Made by a program: the position numbers and the translations under genes. DNA of 64,000 bases from Bradyrhizobium manausense. Its GTDB lineage: Bacteria; Pseudomonadota; Alphaproteobacteria; Rhizobiales; Xanthobacteraceae. The notes below the pieces were generated by a model. That model had not been told where the DNA came from. It ran no database searches and saw nothing but the letters and a program-made list of their open reading frames with translations. Of the stretch, positions 8,375 through 15,826 are shown piece by piece. Every line of letters starts with the position of its first letter. The first letter of the stretch is position 1. Location of the stretch: contig NZ_JAFCLG010000006.1 of the NCBI RefSeq assembly GCF_018129685.1, positions 186,001 through 250,000 of the forward strand. Direction: 5' to 3'.

Positions 8375-10693
8375 ATGGTACGAGTCGGCCGAGTAAGCCG
8401 GTACCCGCGAATTGATCGCGCCTTGTCCGTCATTCTGCTGTGTTCCACAGGCCTTTTGACGTCCTGCAATTCAGCGACGATTGCGACGACCGACGCCAAC
8501 GACATTGACGTGCTCAACAAGGTTCGCTCGCTGGATATTCTCCCGCGCGCCCCACAAGAGGTGGAGCCGGCACAGCGCAATGCCGGCCAGCGGGCCCGCG
8601 GAGCCGTTTATAACGGTACAGAGGTCGTCGAAGTCGCCGAAAACCGCGCGCAACCGGCCGCTACTGGCAGCGGCGGGGGCTTCGACCTCAACTTCGAAAA
8701 CACGCCGGTCGCCGCGGTGGCGAAAGTCATTCTCGGGGACATCCTCAATACAGGTTACACGATTGATCCGAGGGTCCAAGGCACAGTCAGCCTCGTTTCC
8801 GTCAAACCGGTTCCGAAGTCTGACATCATCTATGTCCTTGAAAACGCCCTTCGGATCAGCGGAGTCGTGCTGGTCCGCGATACCGCAGGCTATCGGCTGA
8901 CGCCGCTCGGTGACGTCGTCGGTTCGGGCCGCGTCGATGCCGTCGCGAGCAGCCCGGAACCTGGCTACGGCGTTTCCGTGGTGCCGTTGCAGTATGTTTC
9001 AGCGCAAACGTTGCTGAAGCTGATGGATAGTTTTGCGACAAAGGCGGGAGCGGTTCGCGCTGATGCGACACGAAATATCCTGCTGATCCAGGGCAGCGGT
9101 GCCGAGCGTCGCGCAGCGGTCGAGACCGCGCTGAGCTTCGATGTCGACTGGATGCGGGGTCAATCTGTCGGAATTTATCCGATCACCAACAGCGGCCCGG
9201 AGCCTATCATTGCCGAACTCGAAAAGATCATGGATTCCGGCGACAGCGGCCTGAGTCATGACGTGGTCAAGTTTCAGACCATCGCGCGCCTCAACGCCGT
9301 CATGGTCATCAGCAGGAAGCCTGCTTTGCTCAGCACGGCCGCAACCTGGATCAGGCGTCTCGACAATGCGGATACGGCGAGAACGAGTGTTCACGTCTAT
9401 CACGTGAAATACGGCGAGGCCCGCCAGATCGCTCGCGTGCTGACCGAAATGTTTACGGGAAGCTCGTCTGCGTCGCTCGATACTGCGAGCAGCCAGCTCG
9501 CGCCTGGCTCGGGCGGAAGCACCTCCAGCGCAGCGGATCGACTGTCGCTGAACACCAACTCATCGTCGTCTTCAGCCGGCGGCTTGGGGGGCGCCCGGTC
9601 CGGAGGGCTCGGCAGTGGCGGTGCAACGAGCGGAACGACCGGCTTCGGCGGTGCGCAGTCGGGCTCCAACTCCCCCTTTGGCGGCGCGGACAGCACCGGC
9701 GGGAGCACGGGCGGCGGCGGCAGTGGGAAGGGAGTATTGCAGGGCGTCCGTATTACGGCCGACGTCGTCAACAACACCCTGCTCATCTATGCCGATCAGG
9801 CCAATTACCGGATCGTGGAGGCGACGCTGGAGCAGGTCGATCGGCCCCAGCTTCAGGTCGCTGTCGATGCAACGATCGCCGAGGTCACTCTCACCAATGA
9901 GCTCGCCTACGGCGTGCAGTTCTATCTGACCAGTCACAACATAGGCTTGAAGCCGGACCAGGGCTCTGCTCTTAACACCCAATCGACGGGCACGAGCGCG
10001 GCCAGCGCTGCCGGTGCGGTCGCAAACGCCTTCATCAATCGCGCTCTGCCGGGCTTCAACTTCCTGATCGGCGCGGAGGCGCAGCCAAATGCAATTCTGG
10101 ACGCGCTGCATACCGTCACCAGCGTACGGGTTTTGTCGAACCCGTCGCTGGTCGTGGTCAACAATCAGGTTGCGACGCTTCAGGTCGGCGATTCCGTACC
10201 GGTATCGACCGGAAGCGCCACGGTGTTGACGACGGCGAATACGGTCGTGAATACGATCGACTACAGAAACACCGGCATCATCCTGAAGATTTCTCCCCGC
10301 ATCAACGCCAACGGCAACGTCAGGCTCGATGTCGAACAGGAAATCAGCAATGTCTCGGCAGCAACCGCCGCCAGCCTGACGCCGACCGTTTCCGAGCGGA
10401 AGGTGAAGAGCGCGATTACCGTGGCTTCCGGCCAGACTGTATTGCTGGCGGGCCTGATCAGCGAGCAGCAAACCGGAACCCGCAACGGCATTCCCGTGCT
10501 TGATGATATTCCAGGATTCGGCGACGCGTTTTCCCATCAGGACAAGAAGAACACGCGGACCGAGTTGATCATCTTCATACGTCCCCAGATCATCCGCGAC
10601 GGTACCGATGCACATTACGTTGCTGAGGAACTGCGGTCGAAATTGCGCGGAGACATAGGTGTGAGCGCGGTGACTGGCGCGCCCGTGCGCTAA
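8375..10693 (+). CDS. gspD: Type II secretion secretin GspD (lipoprotein type)
   Basis: A 772-residue outer-membrane secretin. The N-terminal signal ends in a lipobox (L28-T-S-C31), so it is probably a lipoprotein needing no separate pilotin. The N0 domain begins near FDLNFENTPVAAVAKVIL, and N1-N3 repeats follow. Inside N3, residues about 363-453 are an unusually long Ser/Gly-rich insert. The secretin core contains the VPVSTGSATV region and the ASGQTVLLAGLISEQQ and NGIPVLDDIPGFG motifs. The C-terminus keeps the LIIFIRPQIIRDG block. It is alone on this strand apart from the downstream Sel1 gene. Confidence 0.95.
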   Translation: MVRVGRVSRYPRIDRALSVILLCSTGLLTSCNSATIATTDANDIDVLNKVRSLDILPRAPQEVEPAQRNAGQRARGAVYNGTEVVEVAENRAQPAATGSGGGFDLNFENTPVAAVAKVILGDILNTGYTIDPRVQGTVSLVSVKPVPKSDIIYVLENALRISGVVLVRDTAGYRLTPLGDVVGSGRVDAVASSPEPGYGVSVVPLQYVSAQTLLKLMDSFATKAGAVRADATRNILLIQGSGAERRAAVETALSFDVDWMRGQSVGIYPITNSGPEPIIAELEKIMDSGDSGLSHDVVKFQTIARLNAVMVISRKPALLSTAATWIRRLDNADTARTSVHVYHVKYGEARQIARVLTEMFTGSSSASLDTASSQLAPGSGGSTSSAADRLSLNTNSSSSSAGGLGGARSGGLGSGGATSGTTGFGGAQSGSNSPFGGADSTGGSTGGGGSGKGVLQGVRITADVVNNTLLIYADQANYRIVEATLEQVDRPQLQVAVDATIAEVTLTNELAYGVQFYLTSHNIGLKPDQGSALNTQSTGTSAASAAGAVANAFINRALPGFNFLIGAEAQPNAILDALHTVTSVRVLSNPSLVVVNNQVATLQVGDSVPVSTGSATVLTTANTVVNTIDYRNTGIILKISPRINANGNVRLDVEQEISNVSAATAASLTPTVSERKVKSAITVASGQTVLLAGLISEQQTGTRNGIPVLDDIPGFGDAFSHQDKKNTRTELIIFIRPQIIRDGTDAHYVAEELRSKLRGDIGVSAVTGAPVR

Positions 10694-10793
10694 CGGAATG
10701 GGCTCGAAATTCACGGTGCGCGTCTTATCAAGACTCCCGATGCGAAGGTTCGGAATCAAGAGACCATTGGAGCGAAGAGCCGAGGTCAGGTCA

Positions 10794-11294
10794 GTGCGGC
10801 GGATTAAACCGATTTTGCTTCTCGTCATTTGCCTGTGGAGCGCGGGCACGGTACGGCCGGCGTCGGCTGACGGAGTGAGCCGCGCATCCGCCGCCTATGC
10901 CAGACGCGACTACCTTCGCGCCGTCAACGAATTAATCCCTTTGGCGCAACGGGGAGATGCCAGGGCACAGGCCCTGCTCGGCTTTATGTATGAAAACGGG
11001 TTCGGCGTCCCCCAGGCATACGATGCTGCCGCCGATTACTATCACCGAGCCGCCGTGCAGGGCGATCCGTTTGGACAGAGCCGGCTCGGGCTGAGCTATG
11101 ACAAGGGGCACGGCGTGCCTCAAGACTTCGTCCTGTCCTACAAATGGCTCGACCTCGCTGCCGCCCATGCGGTCTCCCGGCGAGAACGGGACTTCTACCT
11201 CAGGCTTCGCGATGCCGTGGCCTCGAAAATGTCGTCCTCACAGATCGAGGCGGGACAGCGGCTCGCTCTGATCTGGATACCCGGTCGCTGGTGA
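10794..11294 (+). CDS. Secreted Sel1-repeat protein
   Basis: A small protein of 166 residues from the GTG at 10794, which gives a clean signal peptide (RRIKPILLLVICLWSAG, cleavage after ASA) behind a GAGG box. An ATG at 10698 would add 32 charged residues before that signal. The mature part has two Sel1-like TPR repeats (ALLGFMYENGFGVPQAYDAA and SRLGLSYDKGHGVPQDFVLS). Such repeats bind proteins. Position right after gspD suggests a periplasmic helper of the secretion system, but no function is shown. Confidence 0.72.
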   Translation: MRRIKPILLLVICLWSAGTVRPASADGVSRASAAYARRDYLRAVNELIPLAQRGDARAQALLGFMYENGFGVPQAYDAAADYYHRAAVQGDPFGQSRLGLSYDKGHGVPQDFVLSYKWLDLAAAHAVSRRERDFYLRLRDAVASKMSSSQIEAGQRLALIWIPGRW

Positions 11295-11647
11295 CCAAGA
11301 AATGGGCTGCTCCGCTCCGTAAAAGCGATTCCCGACAAATCTTGATGGTTGCTGAGGGATTCACAGGGTTGATCGTGAAGATGATTGCGCGCGCAGTGAC
11401 CTCTGTGCCCACTCGATCAGGTATCAGAAGCAAAAATCTTGCGCATGGGGAGCTCTGAGCATTCCGGCCTTTGGGATGCATTGTGACCCCACGCAATTGT
11501 TGCGAAACGACGCTGGCGCACCGCAGCAAAACTGTTGCAATTGTGCTCTATCTAACATTGTAACGTTATCTCTCGATCAATAACGTTATTACACGCGACG
11601 CCCGCATGTGGCGCCGCGCTGCACTTTAGCCAGGAGCAATCCGTCGG
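11295..11647. other. 353-bp non-coding gap before gmd
   Basis: No gene that I would support lies here. The last 120 bases turn AT-richer than the surroundings and include two copies of CAATTG flanked by TTGC (near 11492 and 11537) and the paired TAACGTTAT sites listed separately. The gap probably holds the gmd promoter. Confidence 0.5.
11561..11589 (+). promoter_or_regulatory. Paired TAACGTTAT sites upstream of gmd
   Basis: TAACGTTAT occurs at 11561-11569 and again at 11581-11589, exactly 20 bp apart. Each contains the 8-bp palindrome TAACGTTA. The two-turn spacing puts both sites on the same DNA face, as for a cooperatively bound regulator. They end 58 bp before the gmd start. The binding factor is unknown. 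Confidence 0.45.
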
Positions 11648-12718
11648 ATGAGTAAAGCTGTCGCACTAATTACCGGGATAACCGGACAGGATGGTGCGTA
11701 TCTCGCGGACTACCTGCTTCGGCGCGGCTATACTGTTCACGGCGTCAAGCGGCGCTCGTCCTCGTTCAATACCGCGCGCGTCGATCATCTCTACCAGGAT
11801 CCGCATCTCGGTAACGTGCCGTTCCTGATGCATTACGGCGACATGACGGATTCGACCAATCTGATCCGCCTGGTGCAGCAGATCAGGCCGACCGAGATCT
11901 ATAATCTCGCCGCCCAAAGCCACGTCGCCGTCAGCTTCGAGAGCCCGGAATACACCGCCAATGCCGACGCCATCGGCGTGCTGCGCCTGCTGGAGGCGAT
12001 CCGCATCCTCGGCATGGAGAAGGAGACGCGGTTCTACCAGGCCTCGACGTCGGAGCTCTATGGCCTGGTGCAGGAGATCCCGCAGAAGGAGACGACGCCG
12101 TTCTATCCGCGCTCGCCTTACGGCGTGGCAAAGCTCTACGGCTACTGGATCACGGTGAACTACCGCGAAGCCTACGGCATGTTCGCCAGCAACGGCATCC
12201 TGTTCAACCATGAGAGCCCGATCCGCGGCGAGACTTTCGTCACCCGCAAGATCACGCGCGGCGTGGCGCGGATCGAGGTCGGCCTGGAGCAGACGCTCTA
12301 TCTCGGCAACCTCGAGGCCAAGCGCGACTGGGGCCATGCCAAGGACTACGTCGAGGGCATGCACATGATCCTGCAGGCCGACAAGCCCGACGATTTCGTG
12401 CTCGCCACCGGCGAGACGCGCTCGGTGCGCGAGATGGTCGAGCTGTCGTTCGCGCAAGTCGGCCGCCGCATCGAATGGCGCGGGCAAGGCGTGGACGAGA
12501 CCGGCATCGATGCCGTCAGCGGCAAGGTTGTGGTGAAGATCGATCCGACCTATTTCCGCCCGACCGAGGTCGATCTGCTGATCGGCGATGCCAGCAAGGC
12601 GCAAAAGGTGCTGGGCTGGAAGCCGAAGCGGACCTTTGCCCAGCTCGTGGAAGAGATGATGGCGAGCGATCTGACGGAGGCCAAGCGGGATGTCGCAAAT
12701 GGCAAGCGTTCCGTTTGA
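11648..12718 (+). CDS. gmd: GDP-mannose 4,6-dehydratase
   Basis: A 356-residue extended SDR enzyme that converts GDP-D-mannose to GDP-4-keto-6-deoxymannose, a precursor of fucose, rhamnose or perosamine units in surface polysaccharide. It shows the NADP-binding motif [11 protein letters not shown] at 10-20, then [14 protein letters not shown], the catalytic T134/E136 in ASTSELYG, and Y158-x3-K162 in [12 protein letters not shown]. It appears complete. An AGGAG box lies 10 nt before the ATG. Its usual partner, GDP-fucose synthase, follows only as a fragment, so the product must be used by an enzyme encoded elsewhere or not at all. Confidence 0.96.
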   Translation: MSKAVALITGITGQDGAYLADYLLRRGYTVHGVKRRSSSFNTARVDHLYQDPHLGNVPFLMHYGDMTDSTNLIRLVQQIRPTEIYNLAAQSHVAVSFESPEYTANADAIGVLRLLEAIRILGMEKETRFYQASTSELYGLVQEIPQKETTPFYPRSPYGVAKLYGYWITVNYREAYGMFASNGILFNHESPIRGETFVTRKITRGVARIEVGLEQTLYLGNLEAKRDWGHAKDYVEGMHMILQADKPDDFVLATGETRSVREMVELSFAQVGRRIEWRGQGVDETGIDAVSGKVVVKIDPTYFRPTEVDLLIGDASKAQKVLGWKPKRTFAQLVEEMMASDLTEAKRDVANGKRSV

Positions 12719-12803
12719 GCTGAAGGGCAAGAGCGTCTACGTCGCCTACCATCGCGGCATGGTCGGCAGCGCGCTTCTGCGGCGGCCGGTTCCAGCGCTA
12801 TAG
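12690..12803 (+). pseudogene. fcl: Truncated GDP-L-fucose synthase (fcl/wcaG) remnant
   Basis: A 38-codon frame overlaps the last 29 bases of gmd. It reads [11 protein letters not shown] then HRGMVGSALLRR, which matches the N-terminal nucleotide-binding segment of GDP-fucose synthase (a family normally a little over 300 residues). After RR it changes to PVPAL and stops at TAG 12801-12803. The first Gly of the expected AGHRGMVGS motif is Tyr here. The next gene, on the other strand, ends 5 bp later. The simplest reading is that a deletion removed most of fcl. Confidence 0.8.
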
Positions 12804-12808
12804 CTGAA

Positions 12809-13744
12809 TTACACGATCAGCCGCCCACGCCGCTTGGCAATCCCGATCGTGACCTCCGCGCCGGCGTTGAAATCGAGGCGGTCGGCCTCGACGCCGTCGC
12901 TGAAGATCACGCCGTTCTCCGCCATCAGCGAGCGGATACGCAGCTGCTCCTCAGGTGAGAGCCGGCCGCAGACAAGATTGGTCTGCGAATGGCGGCTGGG
13001 AAAGGGCTCGCGCACGGCGAACCGCAGCTCGGCTGCATCCCAGGGCAGGGCGTCATACCCGGCCCGTGGGGATGGTTGGCCAAAGCTGCCGGCGATGGCG
13101 AGCGAGCCGGTGACGATGCTCCTGAACCACGCGGTCGAGCCGAGCCCGGTCGAGACCACGAGCCCGCTCGAGGATTGCCGCTCCGTCGTCCCGCCGGCCG
13201 CGATCTCGTAGATGGCGGAAACATGCGTCCGGGCGCCGATGAAGAGGTCGTTGACGGCGTAAAGCACCTGGCCGTCGCGGAGCCGCGCTTCTGCCATGGT
13301 CACGGCCTGGCTGTTGCGCTTCTCGGCGGCGACCTCCGGCAGCAGCTTTGCGAGGTCGTGCGGTGCGAAGGGCAGCAGGATGCCGTCATAGCGCGAGGGA
13401 TCAGGGTTGAGCCCGATCAGCGGATGGTCGTCGAGATATTTCATCGTGTTGGCGACGACGCCGTCCTGACCGAGCGCGACCACGATGTCATCGGGCGCGA
13501 AGATGAAGTTGGGCAGGAAGCCGCGCTCGATCACCTGATAGCGCCCCCATTGCTCCAGCACCTGCAGCGTCGCGTGGCGCTGCTCGTGATAGACCTCGTG
13601 CTCGCGTTCATAGTCGGAGAAATCGGCGCCAAGATGCTCGACGTAGAAGCGGGCTTGCGCCGCGGTGAGGTAACGCGCGACCAGATCCTCCAACCTGGTC
13701 TTGCGCGTCACCAGCACAATCTTGCGGTCATTGGCGGCGGGCAT
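12809..13744 (-). CDS. NAD-kinase-fold protein (ATP-NAD kinase-like)
   Basis: A 311-residue protein of the NAD kinase/diacylglycerol kinase fold. The nucleotide-binding loop reads ALGQDGV at 90-96 where NAD kinases have GGDG(T). NPDP sits at 113-116. The conserved VND of the substrate pocket is at 164-166, and STGLGSTAW at 198-206 matches the family STGSTA motif. The altered first motif suggests a changed donor or a non-catalytic, nucleotide-sensing protein. It overlaps the SPFH gene by 17 nt, so the two are co-translated. It probably shares control by the NrtR-like regulator opposite. Confidence 0.75.
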   Translation of the reverse strand: MPAANDRKIVLVTRKTRLEDLVARYLTAAQARFYVEHLGADFSDYEREHEVYHEQRHATLQVLEQWGRYQVIERGFLPNFIFAPDDIVVALGQDGVVANTMKYLDDHPLIGLNPDPSRYDGILLPFAPHDLAKLLPEVAAEKRNSQAVTMAEARLRDGQVLYAVNDLFIGARTHVSAIYEIAAGGTTERQSSSGLVVSTGLGSTAWFRSIVTGSLAIAGSFGQPSPRAGYDALPWDAAELRFAVREPFPSRHSQTNLVCGRLSPEEQLRIRSLMAENGVIFSDGVEADRLDFNAGAEVTIGIAKRRGRLIV

Positions 13745-14771
13745 TGGCTGCCTCCGGCTTCGGTTTCTCCAGCAGTTGGCTGAGCAGATCAGGCGAGACG
13801 TTGAGCTGGCCGATCTTCTCGGCCTTCTCGGCGATCCCGGAGAAGGCTTGCGCGATCAGCTGGCCCGGCTGCATGCCGGCGGCTGCGAGCGCCTGGATCA
13901 CACGGGTGTCGACGCCCTCGAAGATCTTCATCAGCGCGCCGACGCGATAGGCCTCAGCATCGGCCAGCGTTCGGGTGTTCTCGGCGTTGAGGCCGACGAA
14001 ATCCTTGCGCTTGCCTTCCAGCACGATGTCCGCGGCCATGCCGGCCTCGCGCAACTCGTTGCGCTTGGCGGCGACACTCGCCTCGGCGTCCATCTGGGTC
14101 TCGCGGATCGAGCGCTTCTTCTGCTCGACTGCGATCTCGGTGTCGAGCTCGCTCTCGCGAATGGCGCGCTCCTGCTCGACGGCGAAATTGCGCCGGGCGA
14201 AGATCGCTTCGTCCGCGTTCTTCAGGATCGCTTCGCGCGCCTGCGCCTCCAGCGCCTTCGCCGTATCAGGCGTCGGCTTGACGCCGCGGATCGACACCCC
14301 GAGGATTTCGAGGCCGAGCGCGTCAATGTCGGCGCGGCCCCGCAGGCCAGTCTCGATGATGTCCGCGATGCGGTCGGACGCCTGCAGCGCGTCCTTCAGC
14401 GTCATTTCCTTGATGGCCTGCTGCGCGAGAACCTCGACGGTGCCGAGGATGCGCTCCGGCAGCTTCTCCGGATCGTCGGTCTCATAGGTCTTGCCGTCGG
14501 GCTTCAGGGTGAAGTTGAGCATCGAGGCCGCCTTCTTCGGCTCGCTGACGCGATAGGTGACGTGACCCTGCACGGTCAGCGTCTGAAAGTCGCGTGCGAT
14601 CTGCTGAAAGATGAAGGAGGCGTCACGGCTGCCGACGGGGACGGCGACGAGCGTGGTGACCGGCGCGTAATACAGCGCGGAGAGGCCGGTGCCCTCGGCG
14701 ACGACTGCGCCGGCGCGGTACTTCATCAAATAGGTGGTGGGCTGGGCCTTGATAAATCGGATGCCGAACAT
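13728..14771 (-). CDS. SPFH/band-7 domain membrane-scaffold protein
   Basis: A 347-residue SPFH (stomatin/prohibitin/flotillin) family protein. I place the start at ATG 14771, which has a perfect AGGAGG 7 nt upstream. A TTG at 14807 would fall inside the operator. The SPFH fold spans about residues 20-190 (AGAVVAEGTGLSALYYAPVT, then GVSIRGVKPTP). A long charged coiled-coil at about 190-290 resembles flotillin repeats. A Pro-rich tail closes the protein. No clear membrane helix is visible, so it may bind membrane peripherally. It lies first in an operon with the NAD-kinase-like gene. Confidence 0.82.
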   Translation of the reverse strand: MFGIRFIKAQPTTYLMKYRAGAVVAEGTGLSALYYAPVTTLVAVPVGSRDASFIFQQIARDFQTLTVQGHVTYRVSEPKKAASMLNFTLKPDGKTYETDDPEKLPERILGTVEVLAQQAIKEMTLKDALQASDRIADIIETGLRGRADIDALGLEILGVSIRGVKPTPDTAKALEAQAREAILKNADEAIFARRNFAVEQERAIRESELDTEIAVEQKKRSIRETQMDAEASVAAKRNELREAGMAADIVLEGKRKDFVGLNAENTRTLADAEAYRVGALMKIFEGVDTRVIQALAAAGMQPGQLIAQAFSGIAEKAEKIGQLNVSPDLLSQLLEKPKPEAANARRQ

Positions 14772-14790
14772 GGCTTGCCTCCTGGGGCTA

Positions 14791-14834
14791 TAAGTTGGGC
14801 TGAACAACTAAGTAAGTTGGACTGTACAACTAAC
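14791..14834. promoter_or_regulatory. Tandem 22-bp palindromic operator
   Basis: Two adjacent 22-bp units (14791-14812 and 14813-14834) agree at 19 of 22 positions. Each holds the 17-bp palindrome AGTTGNNCTGNACAACT. They lie in the 99-bp gap between the divergent SPFH gene and the NrtR-like gene, 19 bp from the first start codon and 36 bp from the second. This placement is what an autoregulated divergent operator should look like. The likely binder is the NrtR-like protein. Confidence 0.75.
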
Positions 14835-14870
14835 TATGCTACTGTCAAGGCCGAACAAGGGAGGCTGTCG

Positions 14871-15599
14871 ATGGCGGGCGGTGCGCGGGTCGAAGCGATT
14901 GAAAACTCAGGACATCTGGACTTTCCGCGGCCCCTGACCACGGTCGACGTCGTGATCTTTGCGATTCTCGACGACAGGCTTCAGGTGCTGCTGGTGCGGC
15001 GTCCGGCCGGCGAGGGCGAACCGTTTCCGCTCAGCCTGGCGCTGCCCGGCGGCTTCGTCGATGTCGCGAAGGACCGCGATCTCGCGGCCTGCGCCGCGCG
15101 CAAGCTTAAGGAGAAGACGGGTGTCGCGAGCCCTTATCTCGAGCAGCTCGGAAGCTGGGGAAGCGCTGTGCGCGATCCGCGCGGCTGGTCGGCGACCCAC
15201 GCCTATTTCGCGCTGATCCCGGCGGACGCGGGCGTACTCACCGGCGATGCGCAATGGCATCCGATCGTCGGTGGCAGGCTCAAGGCCAAGCTCGCCTTCG
15301 ATCACGGCGAGATCCTGGCAAGCGCAATCCAGCGCCTGCGCAACAAGGTGGAATACACCTCGCTGCCGGCCTTTCTGATGCCGGCCGAATTCACGCTGCC
15401 GGATCTGCAGCGCGTCTACGAGATCGTGCTCGATCGTCCGCTGGAAAAGAGCGCCTTCCGCACGAGGATCCTGTCGGCCGACATGATCGAGCCGGTGGCA
15501 AGGATGCGGCGCGGCCCGAACCGCCCGGCGCAGCTCTATCGCCTGAAGAAGAATAGCGAGCCTGTGTATTTCGTGAGGACGTTCAATCCGCCGGAGTGA
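14871..15599 (+). CDS. NrtR-like transcription regulator with degenerate Nudix domain
   Basis: A 242-residue protein with an N-terminal Nudix fold and a C-terminal winged-helix region (about 160-235), the layout of NrtR regulators of NAD metabolism, which sense ADP-ribose-type ligands. The Nudix box at 60-85 reads R77-K-L-K-E-K-T-G where active enzymes have RELxEETG, and the upstream Glu is also replaced. Hydrolysis is therefore unlikely. The DNA-binding part includes VEYTSLPAFLMPAEFTLPDLQ and FRTRIL. GGGAGG precedes the ATG. It faces the SPFH and NAD-kinase-like pair across a tandem operator. Confidence 0.85.
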   Translation: MAGGARVEAIENSGHLDFPRPLTTVDVVIFAILDDRLQVLLVRRPAGEGEPFPLSLALPGGFVDVAKDRDLAACAARKLKEKTGVASPYLEQLGSWGSAVRDPRGWSATHAYFALIPADAGVLTGDAQWHPIVGGRLKAKLAFDHGEILASAIQRLRNKVEYTSLPAFLMPAEFTLPDLQRVYEIVLDRPLEKSAFRTRILSADMIEPVARMRRGPNRPAQLYRLKKNSEPVYFVRTFNPPE

Positions 15600-15826
15600 T
15601 GCAGCGTAGGAGCAGCGCTCCGGATGCGGATAACATCATGTTAGGTTTATCGCATAACTGGGTAATTGTGTTAGCCCGGCGAAAGCCTATTATCGCGTCA
15701 ATCAAACACTTATCGGCAGTCACGAACGCTTGCGGAAAGCCCGCACGGCGCGCGGAGAGGGCTGCCCAATTTCTTCCACGAAGCCCGCCAAGGGACGCCA
15801 AAAAACCAGTTTGGAGGACGCCCAGG
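15600..15826. other. Non-coding gap before the MHS transporter
   Basis: This is 227 bp between the NrtR-like gene and the transporter. The middle part (about 15635-15710) is AT-richer than the coding DNA around it and may carry the transporter promoter, but I cannot name its boxes. A reading frame crosses it from 15599 without a ribosome-binding site or family resemblance, so I do not extend the transporter into it. Confidence 0.4.

Noticed and set aside
13701-14870. Upstream open frame continuing into the NrtR-like gene
   Set aside because: It is the antisense of the SPFH gene and crosses the operator. ATG 14871 has its own GGGAGG.
15596-15826. N-terminal extension of the MHS transporter starting at 15596
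   Set aside because: The extra residues do not match the family N-terminus, and ATG 15827 has a well-placed GGAGG.
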